Source: Rotaria macrura (lineage: Eukaryota; Rotifera; Eurotatoria; Philodinida; Philodinidae). Taken from it: a DNA stretch of 64,000 bases. Both the position numbers and the translations under genes were made by a program. The DNA lies in the NCBI GenBank assembly GCA_900239685.1, contig OENT01000662.1:23589-87588 (forward strand), given 5' to 3'. This document shows, piece after piece, positions 1 through 12,937 of this stretch (positions are counted from its first letter, which is position 1; the number at the start of each line of letters is the position of its first letter). The notes under the pieces were generated by a model that saw only the letters and a list, made by a program, of their open reading frames with translations, searched no databases and was not told where the DNA came from.

Positions 1-1327
1 TCGTTGCATGATATTACAATATCTCGGGAGACATCACTTTGATTGTCGATTTAGGAATGTCAACTGCTAGAATACATTTTATCGTATGTTATGTTGTATT
101 TCACAGGTGTATGTATTTTTAGAAAGGTTTTATTATTTGAAATAATTATTTTATGAAACGAAAGAATATAAATTATCATCCATAGATATGAAAATCTGAG
201 TAAGATTTGAACAAATGATTCTTTACATTCGATATTTCTTTAGATTTATACCCGAAAGGCTTTTGACTCATGATTATTCTACTATCCGTGTCATATTATA
301 CCGGATAATGTCTCTTGCAAGTCGACATATCAGAACATAAGTAATAAATGCGGAGTGTTGCCACATAACGACATTGAACGATGAATTCTATTCAAATACT
401 ATGGTAATCAGTAAAATCGACGTCAATGAACACAAATGACTTCAGTCATGTCAATACACTTTACTCAATTGAATACTTTAAATGACGACATTCTGGGAAA
501 GGAAAATAGCAGAACTGAACAAAATGAAACTTTTCATAAAGTTCTTCGAGTTTTTGAACGGACTTCATAAGCCTTCAAAGGGACTCGTTCAGACATGGTC
601 AAATAGCAAAGTATTCCATGCTGCAAACTCAATCTACTCTGCTCTTGGTGAAGTATTTCGTGGGAGAACTGTTAAAACCGCTTCATAGGCATTCGATCAT
701 TTTGTATTCGCGGTTCACTCTTCCATGCCATCGAATCCCATTAATGATCGTTTATATGAATGCCGAACTGAAATTTGAATACAACTAAAATTGTAGAAGG
801 GAGACTTTTTATTTTCACTTTTATGTATGGGTTGTGTCTTGAAAGTTTCAAGCGAATAGAATATGCGCTTTTGACAAGAAAATGCATTTACAAATAAATT
901 TGATTCCCTTATAATTATTGTGCACGGCTATTGCGCTTCAGAACTTTCAACTTGTTAATAAAAGATAATTGTTTTCCGTAAAAACTTTGGAGTCTCCGAC
1001 GAATCCTCATAAGATCCATGGAGAACTGAAATTTCATGTCGGACCTAATTTGTATCCATTTTTCTTATTACTTCGAAATCACGATCAAACATTCGAGAGA
1101 AACGGCTGGAGATTTTCTAGGACAGTTTCTAATGATCAAAGTTTACAGTTTCGTTAGAATTTCATCATGGTTTCCTTATGGGTCTAGTCATAGTTCAAGC
1201 TTGAGATTCTAGTGCATCACTTGATCGATCTTTCGCATCCAATTACCTTAGTTTCTGAATTTTCAATAGCGAAAACTCTTCTAAATAACATAGACCTATT
1301 TGAAAATTAACATTTATTCGACTTTAA
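1..1327. other. AT-rich stretch, no gene recognised
   Basis: Both strands were read. The open frames present (for example near 482-688 and 969-1157) have no recognisable motif and no flanking splice sites. Nothing supportable was seen. Confidence 0.5.
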
Positions 1328-1611
1328 TATGCAGCATAAAACAGTCATCATATCTTTCCTTTTCTAAGGCTCAAAGTTCCTCCTGCTTCAAAATCAATGA
1401 CAGGATTTGCAAGGAAATATTCACGAGGTCGAAATTTAACGCCAGCACCAAGCGTGTCACCGATTGCCATGCCTATCATTGATCCTTGAATTCGATCTAA
1501 TAAATATTCATTTATTGTACATGGTGCGTCTTTCATGTCAAGTTCCAACTCGTCTGGCTTCTCGACCATTGTGCACTCAGCATCTCGGTATTGAAGACCA
1601 AGCCATGTCTT
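1328..1611 (-). pseudogene. ADP-ribosylglycohydrolase (DraG/ARH-like) N-terminal fragment, frameshifted
   Basis: The open stretch encodes the N-terminal hallmark of the ADP-ribosylglycohydrolase family. DRIQGSMIGMAIGDTLGAG matches the GCLLGLAVGDALGAP-type motif and is followed by a KFRPREYF segment and by FEAGGTLSLRKG. In the family the next residues are a metal-binding E/x-WTDDTS block. Here the frame runs into TGA, while the +1 frame reads RYDDCFML, which resembles a displaced WTDDTSMAL. I therefore infer a frameshift at about 1350. The rest of the catalytic domain is not visible downstream. Enzymes of this family remove ADP-ribose from proteins or small acceptors using two metal ions. The coding frame stays open upstream of the first ATG (1569) to about 1611. 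An undetected intron at the shift is the alternative to a pseudogene. Confidence 0.6.
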
Positions 1612-4600
1612 ATCTAAATAGATATTTATCTAGATATACGTGTAAATAGATCTAATTGTTTAATATCAATGAAAGTTTATGTCTTTCAGCATGAATGAAA
1701 TATTCTTTTTTCTCAAGTTACTTGATCTACGTATCTAATTTAATTAGACGAGTAGATCGAATAGTTTAACTTGTTTTAACGACATTAGCAATAAGTAAAG
1801 AGCTGATAAAAAGGGGATATTGCCGAATTCAAAATGTTTGAAAAATCCATCGGGTCCTGATAGAAACATGTCTTCACTGTCAATCTGCAATGTTCGACAT
1901 GAATATAATTTCAATGATTTAACTCGACAAGCAACATTCAGAAATATTCAGTTTGCAGAGGCGTGTGTAGTCATCATTTCTTATATAGCTCTTCTGGTGC
2001 ATGATATATGCTGATTAGAAGCATCTTAAGATTGAAGTCACAATTCAATATGTTCACAATAAATCAACTAACCTGCTGATCTAGTATTTGCAAAAATGAA
2101 CAGGAATAAGAATTTCCTCATATCAAAAGTCGTCCAATATGTATGTATCTCTGGCGAAGAATAAATCGCGGATATTCCATCAGATCTAATTTATACACAC
2201 ACAGCTCTATGGCAAACAGCGTCTTGCGAGGTTTCACTAAGAATCAATCAACGAAAAAGACTCCTGTTCCACTAAACACACCATGAAGTATTTCACACTT
2301 GAAGAGGCGGGTAGCAAAAGATCCTATACTTAAATATCAGTTGGCAAAACACCTCCTAACACTCTGCTAAAACTTTTATGAAACATTCAGACGATGTGGT
2401 TCGTGAACTAGAGTCGTTGCATCATATGTTGAAGAATCATTCGGCGGACTTCGCAGGTATTAAGCAACGTTCATATGTATTTTGTCTTTCGTAGTTATTA
2501 GTGATATACCTCGAAAAGTGTCATTCGCCATCGTACAATAAATACGTCTTTTCTTTCCTTGTTCACAATTAAGAACGTTCTACAAGATGAGAGGGCGATT
2601 TTCTAGCCAACTGAAAATAATGTTTTCATAAGTATTTCATTATTATTATCCATGATCAACATCAATGTTGTTGGAGCTCAAATAAATATACGAATGAGTT
2701 CTTCGAGATCGATGTCAGTTGAAGGACAAATTCGTCGTTATAGTTCTCATTGACGGTTCTTTTGCTTTAGAGTCACTCTGATGGTTTACCTCAGTGTTAA
2801 TCGGGTCACTCCTTTTTTCTCGAACTCTGCACACGTAAAGAGAAGAGAATTTACTATAGAATTCACAAAATCATCAGGACCTTTAGAAAATGGAAAAGCA
2901 TCGGTGCAAAGTCAGTGCATGAGAATATAAAGTACTTTGTTACATTACCTCGTTATTCGTTTATTTGTAGTGTTCGTGATAATTCAAAATCCAAAACTGT
3001 ACTGTTAACTTTTTCATGAAGCAAAACATATATTACTTTTAAATACAACTTTAATGACTGATGTCAATGTGCTACAACTAAGGAAAAGATAAAATACGTA
3101 GTCTCTTCATTCGATGATGTGGACGAACGTTCAATTTCAATTTGATAAGAAGTTTCTATTCTAATGGAAAAAAAATTTAGTTTCTCTGGATTATTATCTG
3201 ACCTTAATTTATTGAATGTATTTGTATAATGTTCGTTTATTATTCAATGTCCCTTCTTATTGATGCGAAACTTCTGTGAAATCTTGAATCTATTTCCGAA
3301 GTGCTATTCAAATCTAAGTTCATCTCTCGATCATATCTTTCCCTTTCGCCAAACGATGGCTTACACACATACTGCGAACAAGTTCAACATGAATCTTTTT
3401 TTTTTATATACGAACGGCAACTTTTTCGGTAACTTTCATGAAATAGATTCGTGTAAATTGCTCACAATGCCCGTTCCATCTTTTTTTCAATTGAATATTC
3501 GACTTGAACAAACATGACTTCGAGCCGATCTATGTATTCTACGTACCGGGAAGTTGTCATTCACGATTTTTCTTCATTTTAGTTCTTTATATGAAATTGA
3601 ACGCAAACTGGAATAGTTCTGCGCTGAATTTGTTGTCCAGTACAATAAATAGATTACAGATTTGTAACTCCTGGGTGGTTCATTTCATGGTTCGAACTCG
3701 AATGTTAGATTTCCCGAGCTTAATTTGATTTCGACATGAACTGATCAAAAGTTCACGTTGACACGACTTTTCACAAGAACTATCCGCCCAATCGTTGTTT
3801 GCTCTCTAACAGGAAAGAAATATTAAATAGCTTACCGATATTTAATCCGTCGGGTGAGAGTGAAGGATTTTTTGTTGATTCTAGAATGAAACATCAATAG
3901 TCACGGTAAAATGATCATAATTCAATGTCGAAGTGAAAGCATCATCAATTGTTTCTGAATATTCATTTACGAGTGTTTATGAAATTCGACAATAGTTGGA
4001 AATTTCAATTTTCTCAAGGCATTGCTGAGAATATATTATTTATCAACAACGTAAGGTACCTCGTATTTCATGAAACGATTAATCAAATCGTGTTTTTCTC
4101 TGATGAACAGCTTAAATATTCAATGACGTATAAAAGTACAAGATTCCTGGGAAGTGTGTCAGGTTTGAATGTCATTAACTCGGTCAACTGAAAGTAAGTC
4201 AGGCTGCAATAAATGATCAGCGTCAATATTCATTAAAATTCTCATTTATGTGAATACAACATTTAAGAAAAACGACAGGTCACATTTTAAAAACTGTTAA
4301 TGCTAGTCTTTTGCTTTTGTTATTGATGAAAACATGTTGCGATGAAAAATGAACTTACTTATTCTCATCTTATCTTGAAGTTGATGCACAGAATCTTTGA
4401 ATTTTCGTAAAGCTCGGGATATTCTATTGGTTAAATGAGCTTTTTCTTTTCACAGCGAACTTCACCACTAATTGTGACAAAAATAAAGTTAACTTTTTTC
4501 TCTTTGCTTCTCCTCCGCTTTGTCACGCGGTATCCAATAATGAGATTAATTTCTGTATTTGTGTTTTGTATTTGATATTCATACGGATAAAGACAGAAGA

Positions 4601-7600
4601 ACATCAAGCTAAATCAAAACACGATGAGAGGTAAAAAGCATTATATTAGACAGTCTGTCTTTGTTCTCTTTATTTAGACGATAAGAAGGATTATTCAAAC
4701 GATGCGAGACGATGAAAAGCGATAAACATACAATATAGAACTCACGGGCCATTAATAAATGACGAAATATTTGTGTATTTTATATTCATTGACTTTTTAA
4801 CGATTAGCACTTGCCTCGAAGATTCCTTTTCTCAATGACAACATTAAAAAACTGATAAACATTACTGCCTTGTATCAAATGTGCAACAAAATGTAGCACA
4901 TTACTTCTTGATGATTCAGTGTATTCTTCACACGCACGAGTAATTCAATATTAGAAATGATTTCGTGCATGATTGTATAGCAGTAGAATTCTAAGGGATC
5001 TTTGGCCGGGATGCTTGGATCATACGTAGACTCGTAGATTATACTCGAATCTTCGTGAATGATATTAAACTAATGATTGTACGCCATCCGAGTGATCTAC
5101 AAACCGATAGAATGAGTCATGAATGAAAATTTTAAACAGAAAAACATTATTGCACCGATAAAATTAACTTTACATCCGTTTCTTAGACATATAAAGGCAA
5201 CTGAAAGACAATATAGAGTATATTGTCACCCAGAACAGTCGATCGATCTTATACTGACATCTCACAAATAGTTTTTTTAATATTCTATCTAACAACAAAA
5301 TCTGTCAAGTGATATGAAAACAGTTTTCACGATGAACAAGAGCTTCGTTGCTCTTCTCATAAATAATGTTCTGAATGTTTACAGAGCATATGAAGAAACA
5401 AATACTGCATTAAAAATTAGTAAGACTACTACAGCGGTTTGTGTATTCATGGAATGAAAACCGGAAAAAGTGGTGGCTAACCAATACTTCTGTCCTGCGA
5501 ATCGGGTACCACTTTATACCTGGTTTTTGCTAATATCTTTATTTTAATTTAACAGTTCTTTTACAAATAAGTTAATTCTTATTTCAACCAAAAACAAGAG
5601 TAGAAGTCGATGCTAAACAAAACATACACAGAAAAAGTTTACCGGAAAAAATAAATATTAAAAACCTACATCTAAAACGAACGTTAGTCTCAACCGAAGG
5701 TCGTCACCGTTGTATTGATTCTTTTCTGTAAACTAGCAAGCAAAAGAAATAAGTGATACGAACGAATCGCACCTGTTCATGAACACGGTTTTTTCTCGTT
5801 CTGCAGCCATTTGTTTTCAACGATTCACCTGAAAAAGGGTCGATGAGCCACGATTGATTAGTAAAACTTTGAAGAAGCCGTGTTATCCATTAAAACCAAC
5901 GATTCAGTGAGGTTTTTGTCGGAAAGGGATCCTACTTTGTTGAGTCGAATAAACATCAGCTTTGGGTGACTTGCACTACATGTTGAAGAAGATCATGACC
6001 ACGCGGAACAGTCATGAGATGCAAACGTATTCGAACTGATAACTTTGACAAAACTACGTGACATCGGGCAAGTTAACGATATTTTTTATTACAATAAAAT
6101 TTTTTTCATACAGACGCATTACACAATATCGAGTTCATTTAATATTTGTATTTACTCACTGTTATTTGAATAAAGAAATCATTAGAAAAGCACGAGTAAC
6201 TACTTTTTCATTTCATGCTAATCGGATATTTCCGTGGTTGCCAATGTTTCGTTCCATTCTCCTCTTGATAGGTCCAGAACTTTTCAGAAAGTGTAATTGT
6301 CCGAATATTTGGTCGTATCTACTGCGTTCACGTGAGAAAAACGTAGTAAATTTCATTTCTCGATTGATTGAAATCATCAAAAATTAAATGCGTCCATGAT
6401 AAAACTAATGTGAATAGTGCTTCAATACATTGAAAATTTAGTGTGGTTGTAACACTTAAGGTGTTTCATGACAGCAACTTTTGGAGCTAGATGAGAGGAG
6501 AAAGAATCGGCTGATTGCTTTTTCTTTGTCGATTTTGTGAAAGAACGACGACGTTGCCTTGGAAGTATGCACTTTTATGAGGACGAGCATCAGGGCATTG
6601 ATGTTTACAGAAAGGAAAAGCATATTCCGTCTGTCATTGTCGCAACTTTCAGACAAGCGAAAACGGAGAACAGAAAGATTTTACTCATTTCTTTCGTGAG
6701 TAATACACAAAGCTCATGCCATCGTAGTACGACAAGCACTAAATTATCTGCATCCAATCAAAGGTTCAAATCGATTTATGAAAATTTGACTAATTTCAAT
6801 CGGAATACTTGACTTTTCAAGGAGTTTGATCGTGACGACCGGAAGACGGCTCTTTATTGAAATTGAAGCCAGCAGCTTATAGTTTTTACCTCTCATTGGC
6901 GTTTAATCGAAAACCATCGTAAGTATGATTTCAAGGCATCAACGTTTGACAAAGATGGCAAGTTTCGGAGCACAATGTCAGTCAAGACACGGGCATGTTA
7001 GTCCAGAAGTATCTATGCATTGAATTAAAATTGATTATCCTTAATGAGATCGATGAAAGCAGTGTTTCTTTTTCAGTTTTGAAAACTGATTTCAATAGGT
7101 ATCAGTCGATAAATTATTTTGTCTTTTTGAATGACTTTATTCAAGAATAGTATTTGATAACGAAACCGTTAGCGTACTGGTTCGGAGAAGCATTTATCAT
7201 AACTTAGTTTCAATTTTCTATTGAAGCATATATTTTATTTCCTCCTCGTTTGTCGAAAGTCACCGGAAGTTAAAACTCTAGAACTGTATTTAAAAAAAGG
7301 CAGATTCTGAGCAAATCAGCTGCATTCAAGAAAAACGTTTGATTGAAATCAATTTTAATCATAGATCCATTTGAAAGAAGTATCAGATTCTGCCCTAAAC
7401 AGCGGCAATTTTATCGCTTAACAATTAGAAAAATCGACAGAAAGTAGACGTGTCGTTTCTTTTTTAAATTGGTTAGAATCTTGAAAAATAGAGGAAAAAA
7501 TCATTAAAATGATGTAAGGAACACAGAGATTGGTGCCATGCAAGACTATCTTTTAAGAATGTTCATTCAACATGACAACGTGTGCGCATAGAAAACCTAA

Positions 7601-8307
7601 TTAATGTGTTCTCTTCATCATCAGAAGTTTAAGGCTTTTCGTCCCTTTCGTGTCAAGAATTTGAATGCCAATCGAGCGACGAATTACACCACTAACGTTT
7701 AAAAACGTGATATAAAACCTGTTATTTTGCGTTTCACCAAACTTTACCAATAGAGATTGGAAATTGATGCTCAGAAAGTGGATTTAGGTTTCAGAAAACC
7801 CTTCCATTCTTCCCAATAAAAATAAGTCGACAATCAGAATAGAATTGAGCGAATAGGCAGACGCTTCAAGAAAGCTGTCTAGTTCAAAGCAATATCTGAG
7901 GAAGCGTCGCGTTCTTCATAACTAATTCAAAGTGTCTTAGATTATAGTTGAGAGTGACCAGATATGACCATCTTCATGTATGGTCTGTAAAACAGTGGAA
8001 AATAAAAACCTCTTTACCGGTACATTGTGAAAAAATAGGGTTAACCAGTGAAACGTCGCAGACTAGATGATTATGAATTTGAATGCAATAAACCAGCTTC
8101 TGGTAAAATAGAATACGTGCATTTCAATTCCAGTGCTTCTAACAACAGCAGAGGATCAGTGGGGAACAGTTTACTGCAATACAATTATGTGCATCTTTGA
8201 ACAGTGAACCAACGCCTATTCGTGATACAGTACTTATTATTTGGCTTTGGAAAGTGTATTGTAGAAACCGTCTTTGATTTTATTTGGGTGAAGATTACGA
8301 TGAAAAC
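1612..8307. other. Long gene-poor stretch
   Basis: About 6.7 kb of AT-rich DNA with no recognisable protein family on either strand. A possible isolated exon lies at 2379-2457 (+), reading MKHSDDVVRELESLHHM and onward to a GTATTA donor-like site. It has no partner exon that I could find. No repeats or RNA genes were recognised. Confidence 0.4.
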
Positions 8308-11300
8308 ATGAAGGCAATACGATTAACAAATTTTCGAAGAAAGAAGCATATTTTCTACTCAATCTATGGAATTATTCTTATTCTGATTTATTTTCTAGTT
8401 CTATTTCAAAATCGTCTATATTCGACAGATTCTTCCCACTTCGCTAACATTCGATCTGTATTGTCGAGCAAAACGCAGAACTTTTCGGCAATATCAACAG
8501 GTCCAAACGTTCCAGCAATTAACGTTGGCCTGTATTATCTGCCTTTAAATGAACCGAAATTGGGAAGATATCGAGGGCTGAAAGAACGTGCTCATGGAAC
8601 TAGAAAAGATGATTCAGATTATCCGATAGGAGCTCAATTATTATCCGACCCGTCCGAGTACACAAGGCCTACCGACAGAGTTCCTTATCGAATAAATGAT
8701 CATGGATTCAAATATTTTAGAGAAATAACTGGTCTATATCATTTAGACGCGAGATATGGAAAACTGAACAATCCAATAAGTCATGCGAAAGGTCTTGTTA
8801 TTCTTCATGGGCTTTTCAAGGCTTGGTATGTTGACAACTTGAAAGCGTTGATTTTGCCTTCTTCTCTCGTTTCGAATGAATCTCGAAAGTGAAAATGACG
8901 AGCTGAAAATTTCGAGACAAATTATCTTTGCAGCCTTTTATTAAGAAGAAAAAAACTTAGCAAAAGGAATGAGGCAGAGATTATTTATCAAAAAATATTC
9001 AGTTGCCACCTTTGGTCCTTGTAATGAAGAAACGGGTATAATGGACAGAATAGCCGCAGCAAGTGTCTAGTGAAAGAGCAGGAGTATTTTCTAATACAGA
9101 CCGTAGTAATTGAAATCGAATGATGCTAATTATTCATCCAGACAGTTGCTTCCCGATTTAGAGCTAAAAGGGAATAGTCAATGAGTCGACTAAATATCAG
9201 ATTTACACACTTTTATTCTATGTTTAAAAGTATTATTTTTCCTAACTCAATCGATGAACTTTATCGAAAAGTTACAAAGTGAACGCAGCATTGAAGAATA
9301 GTAAATCTTGATGAAAACGAACCTCAAGTACAGTATTGAGTAAAGATAAAAATTGCATTACGATGTATTCATCGTCCAATTCACAGAGTCACATAGTCTT
9401 GATACAAAAGTCTATGTTGAACAGTCTATTTATTCTTTCGGATTGTTCTGTTTGCTCTTTTTTTATTTTCCAATAATGACCGAGTACAGCGCATAAATAA
9501 TTCTTTGATTGAAATTTAATATAAGCTGAAACGCGGAAATTTTACTCATGATATGTGGTCACGGATATTATTATATTGATCAAGTGATTTGAATTCAATA
9601 TAATTATATTTCAAATTGAAACCTAGAAATTGGCAACTCTCTTAAGCCTCATGATCCTCTTTATTCTCTATTTTCTTCATGCTTCAGATGTGACCTTGAT
9701 TATATAAATGTTAATTGACAAAGATAAGACCGAAAAATTAAAATTTATTCCGAATGAATTGTTTTAAGACTGCTTCTGTTACGAGAAATACGACAATCCT
9801 ATTATTCTAGACATGTGATGTAGCTTCACCATAATTTTTATGTCCTGATACACTGTCCAATACTCAGTTATCACGTCGCACCTCTATATATAGATGTGCA
9901 AAGAAGGTGAGAGGTTTTCTCATTCATTACTGGATTACAGTGTTTAATTAATTAAGATCTATGGAGAGGCTGAAGAAGTAGCATTATCACTCTCTTTGCT
10001 ATACAATATTCACCATAGGACTACGTCACACGAATTCTGTCTATTTGCCATAGAACGTAATAAAATACAAAAGAGAGAATAGGAAAGCGAGGAGAGAGAA
10101 ACGGACGAAGAAGGTTAGAATTGAGCTGGAAGTTACTATCGTTGATGAAATTGAAGTATCTTGTTGAACAATGACCAATTTCCTTAGTATTGTTACTCCA
10201 CTAGAAGATGAAGACAAGTCATATACTTTTCATCTTAATAAGAATATCATCACTCAATGGCTTAAGATAGTTCGGATCGTACAATGGCAGTATTTGTCGT
10301 CACTTACGAAATTGACTCATGTCGAACAAAGCCGCTGTTAAGCGATCCTAAATCGTTGTATATTCTATGTGATATTCTAAATGATGGCAGTTGTTTTTTC
10401 TGCATCAAAGACGAAGAAAAAAGGTGATTGTATGATGACCCCTGTCATAGACGACATTGATATTATTCGTTTAGACTAACATCAGTATACGTTGGATATT
10501 TTACTGATCAAAAGTGACTCAATTGATCGGTCTGTTGGTAAGAAAAGAAATACTTTGAGTATGTCAGCACATCATCGAACGTCCGTCTAACGACAATATA
10601 CCAAATCCCAGATAACTGACAGATTCTTTGAAATGAAATCTCACTCAATAGTGAACTTTGGAAGTTAGTCGCTGACTAGTAACACGCATATCTATCGACA
10701 TTAATAGTTGAATTCAAAACATTGTGTGAACTTGTATTTAAACTAATCTTTATCTTACCAAAGAGATTAGGTTTGGTTCCACTTTTTCTTGTGTTTTTCT
10801 CCTCAATACAGTCATAGACCAGAACAGTAAAAAAATATTTTGACTGCTACAGACCGATGGGATGTTATTGGATTGAATCAAACCGGGTTTATAAATTTAT
10901 GCGGGTACAATTGTCTTTCGTCTTGAAATACTATTGAATTAAGCTAGTATATTCGTATCTGGTGTTTGATCAGTAAATCATCCTTTTCATATCTACACGT
11001 ATATGTAAACACCAGTTGTTAGCAAATATGCTGTATGCAGATGATTTCCTACAATTCAGATACACATAAGTTAAAATATCGATGAATACAATTTAATATG
11101 AAAAGAACAACAAGGAAACATTTCAAAATAGATGAATAGTAGCATGCAAGTAAAAATAAAGCTATGGTTAACAACATAGTTTTATAGGACGAACGACAGC
11201 GTACCGATTGGGATAATCGCTATATCATCCACTTATCCTACAACATGTATTATGTACGCGTCATAATTAATAGTTAGATGCTAATCGTTATTTTACGTAA

Positions 11301-12347
11301 ACATTCGTTCCATGATGCATTGTCACGTTCATTTAAACCGCAGTTAATATGCACGATGATGTGTACGATATTTATGATCATTTGCACTATGTCTTTAGAC
11401 ATTTATCGCATAGTCAACATATCATAACGGTGCTATGCCGAAAAAAGAAAAACACACCCATAGTTTTGTTTCTGAAATCTATCATTTCACTCTAAAGGAT
11501 GATTGTCAAAAGTTCGAAACACTGAGATTCATATTGAGTAGGTGGTGCCACCTAGGCATAATTCTCCTGTCCTCGCCGATTCAACGAGGTCTGTAATTGC
11601 TATCTGATCAATATCCATCGTTATTTTTTTATTGATTCCGTCGATTTTTCTACATCAAATTAAATTTTCAAGGATTCGGCTACTATTCTTCTTTTCATTC
11701 TATGCATTTTCAGGTCAAAGTTTATTGATGAGAACAGAATTCCAGCCTGGATAGCACATGGAACCCTCCTTGGTTGGTGGTGGGGAGGTTTTTTCCTTCC
11801 TTGGGACTCTGATATTGATATACAAATGAATGCAAACTTTTTATACGTTCTAGCAGGCTTTAACAACACTGTCCTATCCAAGAGGTATCTAATTGATGTG
11901 AATCCACACTTCAAGGTTCGTCGCCCTCAAATCCACAATGTTATTGATGCAAGACTGATTGATATACTTTCTGGTTATTTTATCGATATCACTGGTATTA
12001 CCGACACTGGGACAGGAATATCATTGAATTCTGAAACACTGTTATTAAGTGACAAACATGTGCATACGATTTTCTATTCAGATGTGCATCCACTTGTGAG
12101 AATTGAGTTCGCAGGCGTTGGAACTTGGAGACCGTATCGCGTTGAAAGTTGTCTAATTAAAGAATATGGAGCACACGCTCTTCGAAAAAGGATTTATCAT
12201 GGTTATTACTATGATGTACGTAATGCAGTATGGACACACAATGCATCTTCTCTTGAATATTCACCAGTAAAATTTCATGGGCAGAGAAGCATTGTGAATT
12301 TCAGACGCGTTAAGACTCGATGTACTCGGATGGGTTGTAAAAGATGA
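8308..12347 (+). CDS. LicD/Mnn4-like (fukutin-like) phosphotransferase, two exons
   Basis: Exons 8308-8825 and 11714-12347 give 1152 nt, or 383 residues. The donor is GTATGT and the acceptor ATTTTCAG, and splicing rebuilds Trp173 in frame (KAW-SKFIDEN). Residues about 14-32 form a single hydrophobic anchor preceded by RRKK, so a type II Golgi/ER membrane topology is likely. The LicD core starts near residue 185 with WIAHGTLLGWWW, then LPWDSDIDIQM carries the acidic DxD-type metal-binding motif at 204-208. A second conserved block, RIEFAGVGTWRPYRVESC, follows. Family members transfer phospho-sugar or phosphocholine-type groups to glycans; fungal relatives act in mannosylphosphorylation. The substrate here is unknown. 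I chose ATG 8308 because the frame upstream contains only a non-ATG codon. The gene appears intact. The 2.9-kb intron is unusually long beside the 50-60 nt introns elsewhere. Confidence 0.82.
8826..11713 (+). other. 2888-nt intron of the LicD-like gene
   Basis: It starts GTATGT and ends TTTTCAG. The interior is AT-rich and holds no coding segment or complete transposon that I recognise. Confidence 0.7.
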
Positions 12348-12385
12348 CCTAATTGGAATTTCACCACTATGTCTAAGGATGTAAA

Positions 12386-12637
12386 TTAAATGGTATCGTT
12401 TTTATTTTTCTGATTCCCAATGGTTTTGATCTTAGTTGTTTCTTTTCTTCTACTCATCAAAAGATGTGCAATGACAAAGCCTATAAAATCATACTTTTTC
12501 GTTCTATAAAACTGGTTGGGAAAATACTGTAGTTTATGAAGAACATTTCTTGTAGTGTTGTTCAACGTAGATGTCGTCAAATAGTAACTTCTCAAAAGAT
12601 AGTTTAATTCATTTGGTTCTTTACGACGTTCACTCAT
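12386..12637 (-). CDS. Hypothetical 83-residue basic protein
   Basis: An ATG-initiated frame converges tail-to-tail with the LicD-like gene, with only 38 nt between the two stop codons. The product is Lys/Arg/Asn-rich (MSERRKEPNELNYLLR at the start, KTIGNQKNKNDTI at the end), with one weakly hydrophobic stretch around residues 51-61 (FIGFVIAHLL). I do not recognise a family. Codon use looks coding-like, but it could be a chance frame or read-through 3' UTR of the neighbour. Confidence 0.25.
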   Translation of the reverse strand: MSERRKEPNELNYLLRSYYLTTSTLNNTTRNVLHKLQYFPNQFYRTKKYDFIGFVIAHLLMSRRKETTKIKTIGNQKNKNDTI

Positions 12638-12832
12638 TTCTTCGACAGAACTGGTCAGTTATTAGTAGTCTTCGAGCAACATGGAGTATTACTGTTTTGG
12701 AAACTCATTTAGAAATTATTTAGTAGCTTTGACGCATAGCAAACTCTTACTGACATGAATAATATTTACTAATTTATTTCCTTTGACATTTCAACTTGTG
12801 TGGTCAATTTTTTTCATTCTTCTAAACGACTC

Positions 12833-12937
12833 ATGTACATGGGATACGATCTTCTTTGTCTGATTCTATTATCTTGTATTTCTCAGTATACTACAGCGGA
12901 TGTCGAACGAGAGATCGAAGTATTGACATATGCGAAG
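12833..12937 (+). CDS. Possible first exon with signal peptide; rest of gene not found
   Basis: From ATG 12833 (or 12839) the frame reads MYMGYDLLCLILLSC, then ISQYTTADVEREIEV, ending at a GTATAA donor-like site at 12938. The leucine-rich hydrophobic run followed by a polar segment looks like a secretory signal peptide. No convincing second exon was located in the next kilobase. A frame at 13630-13720 after a TTTCAG is a weak candidate, but it does not join in phase. This may be the 5' remnant of a lost gene. Confidence 0.25.
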
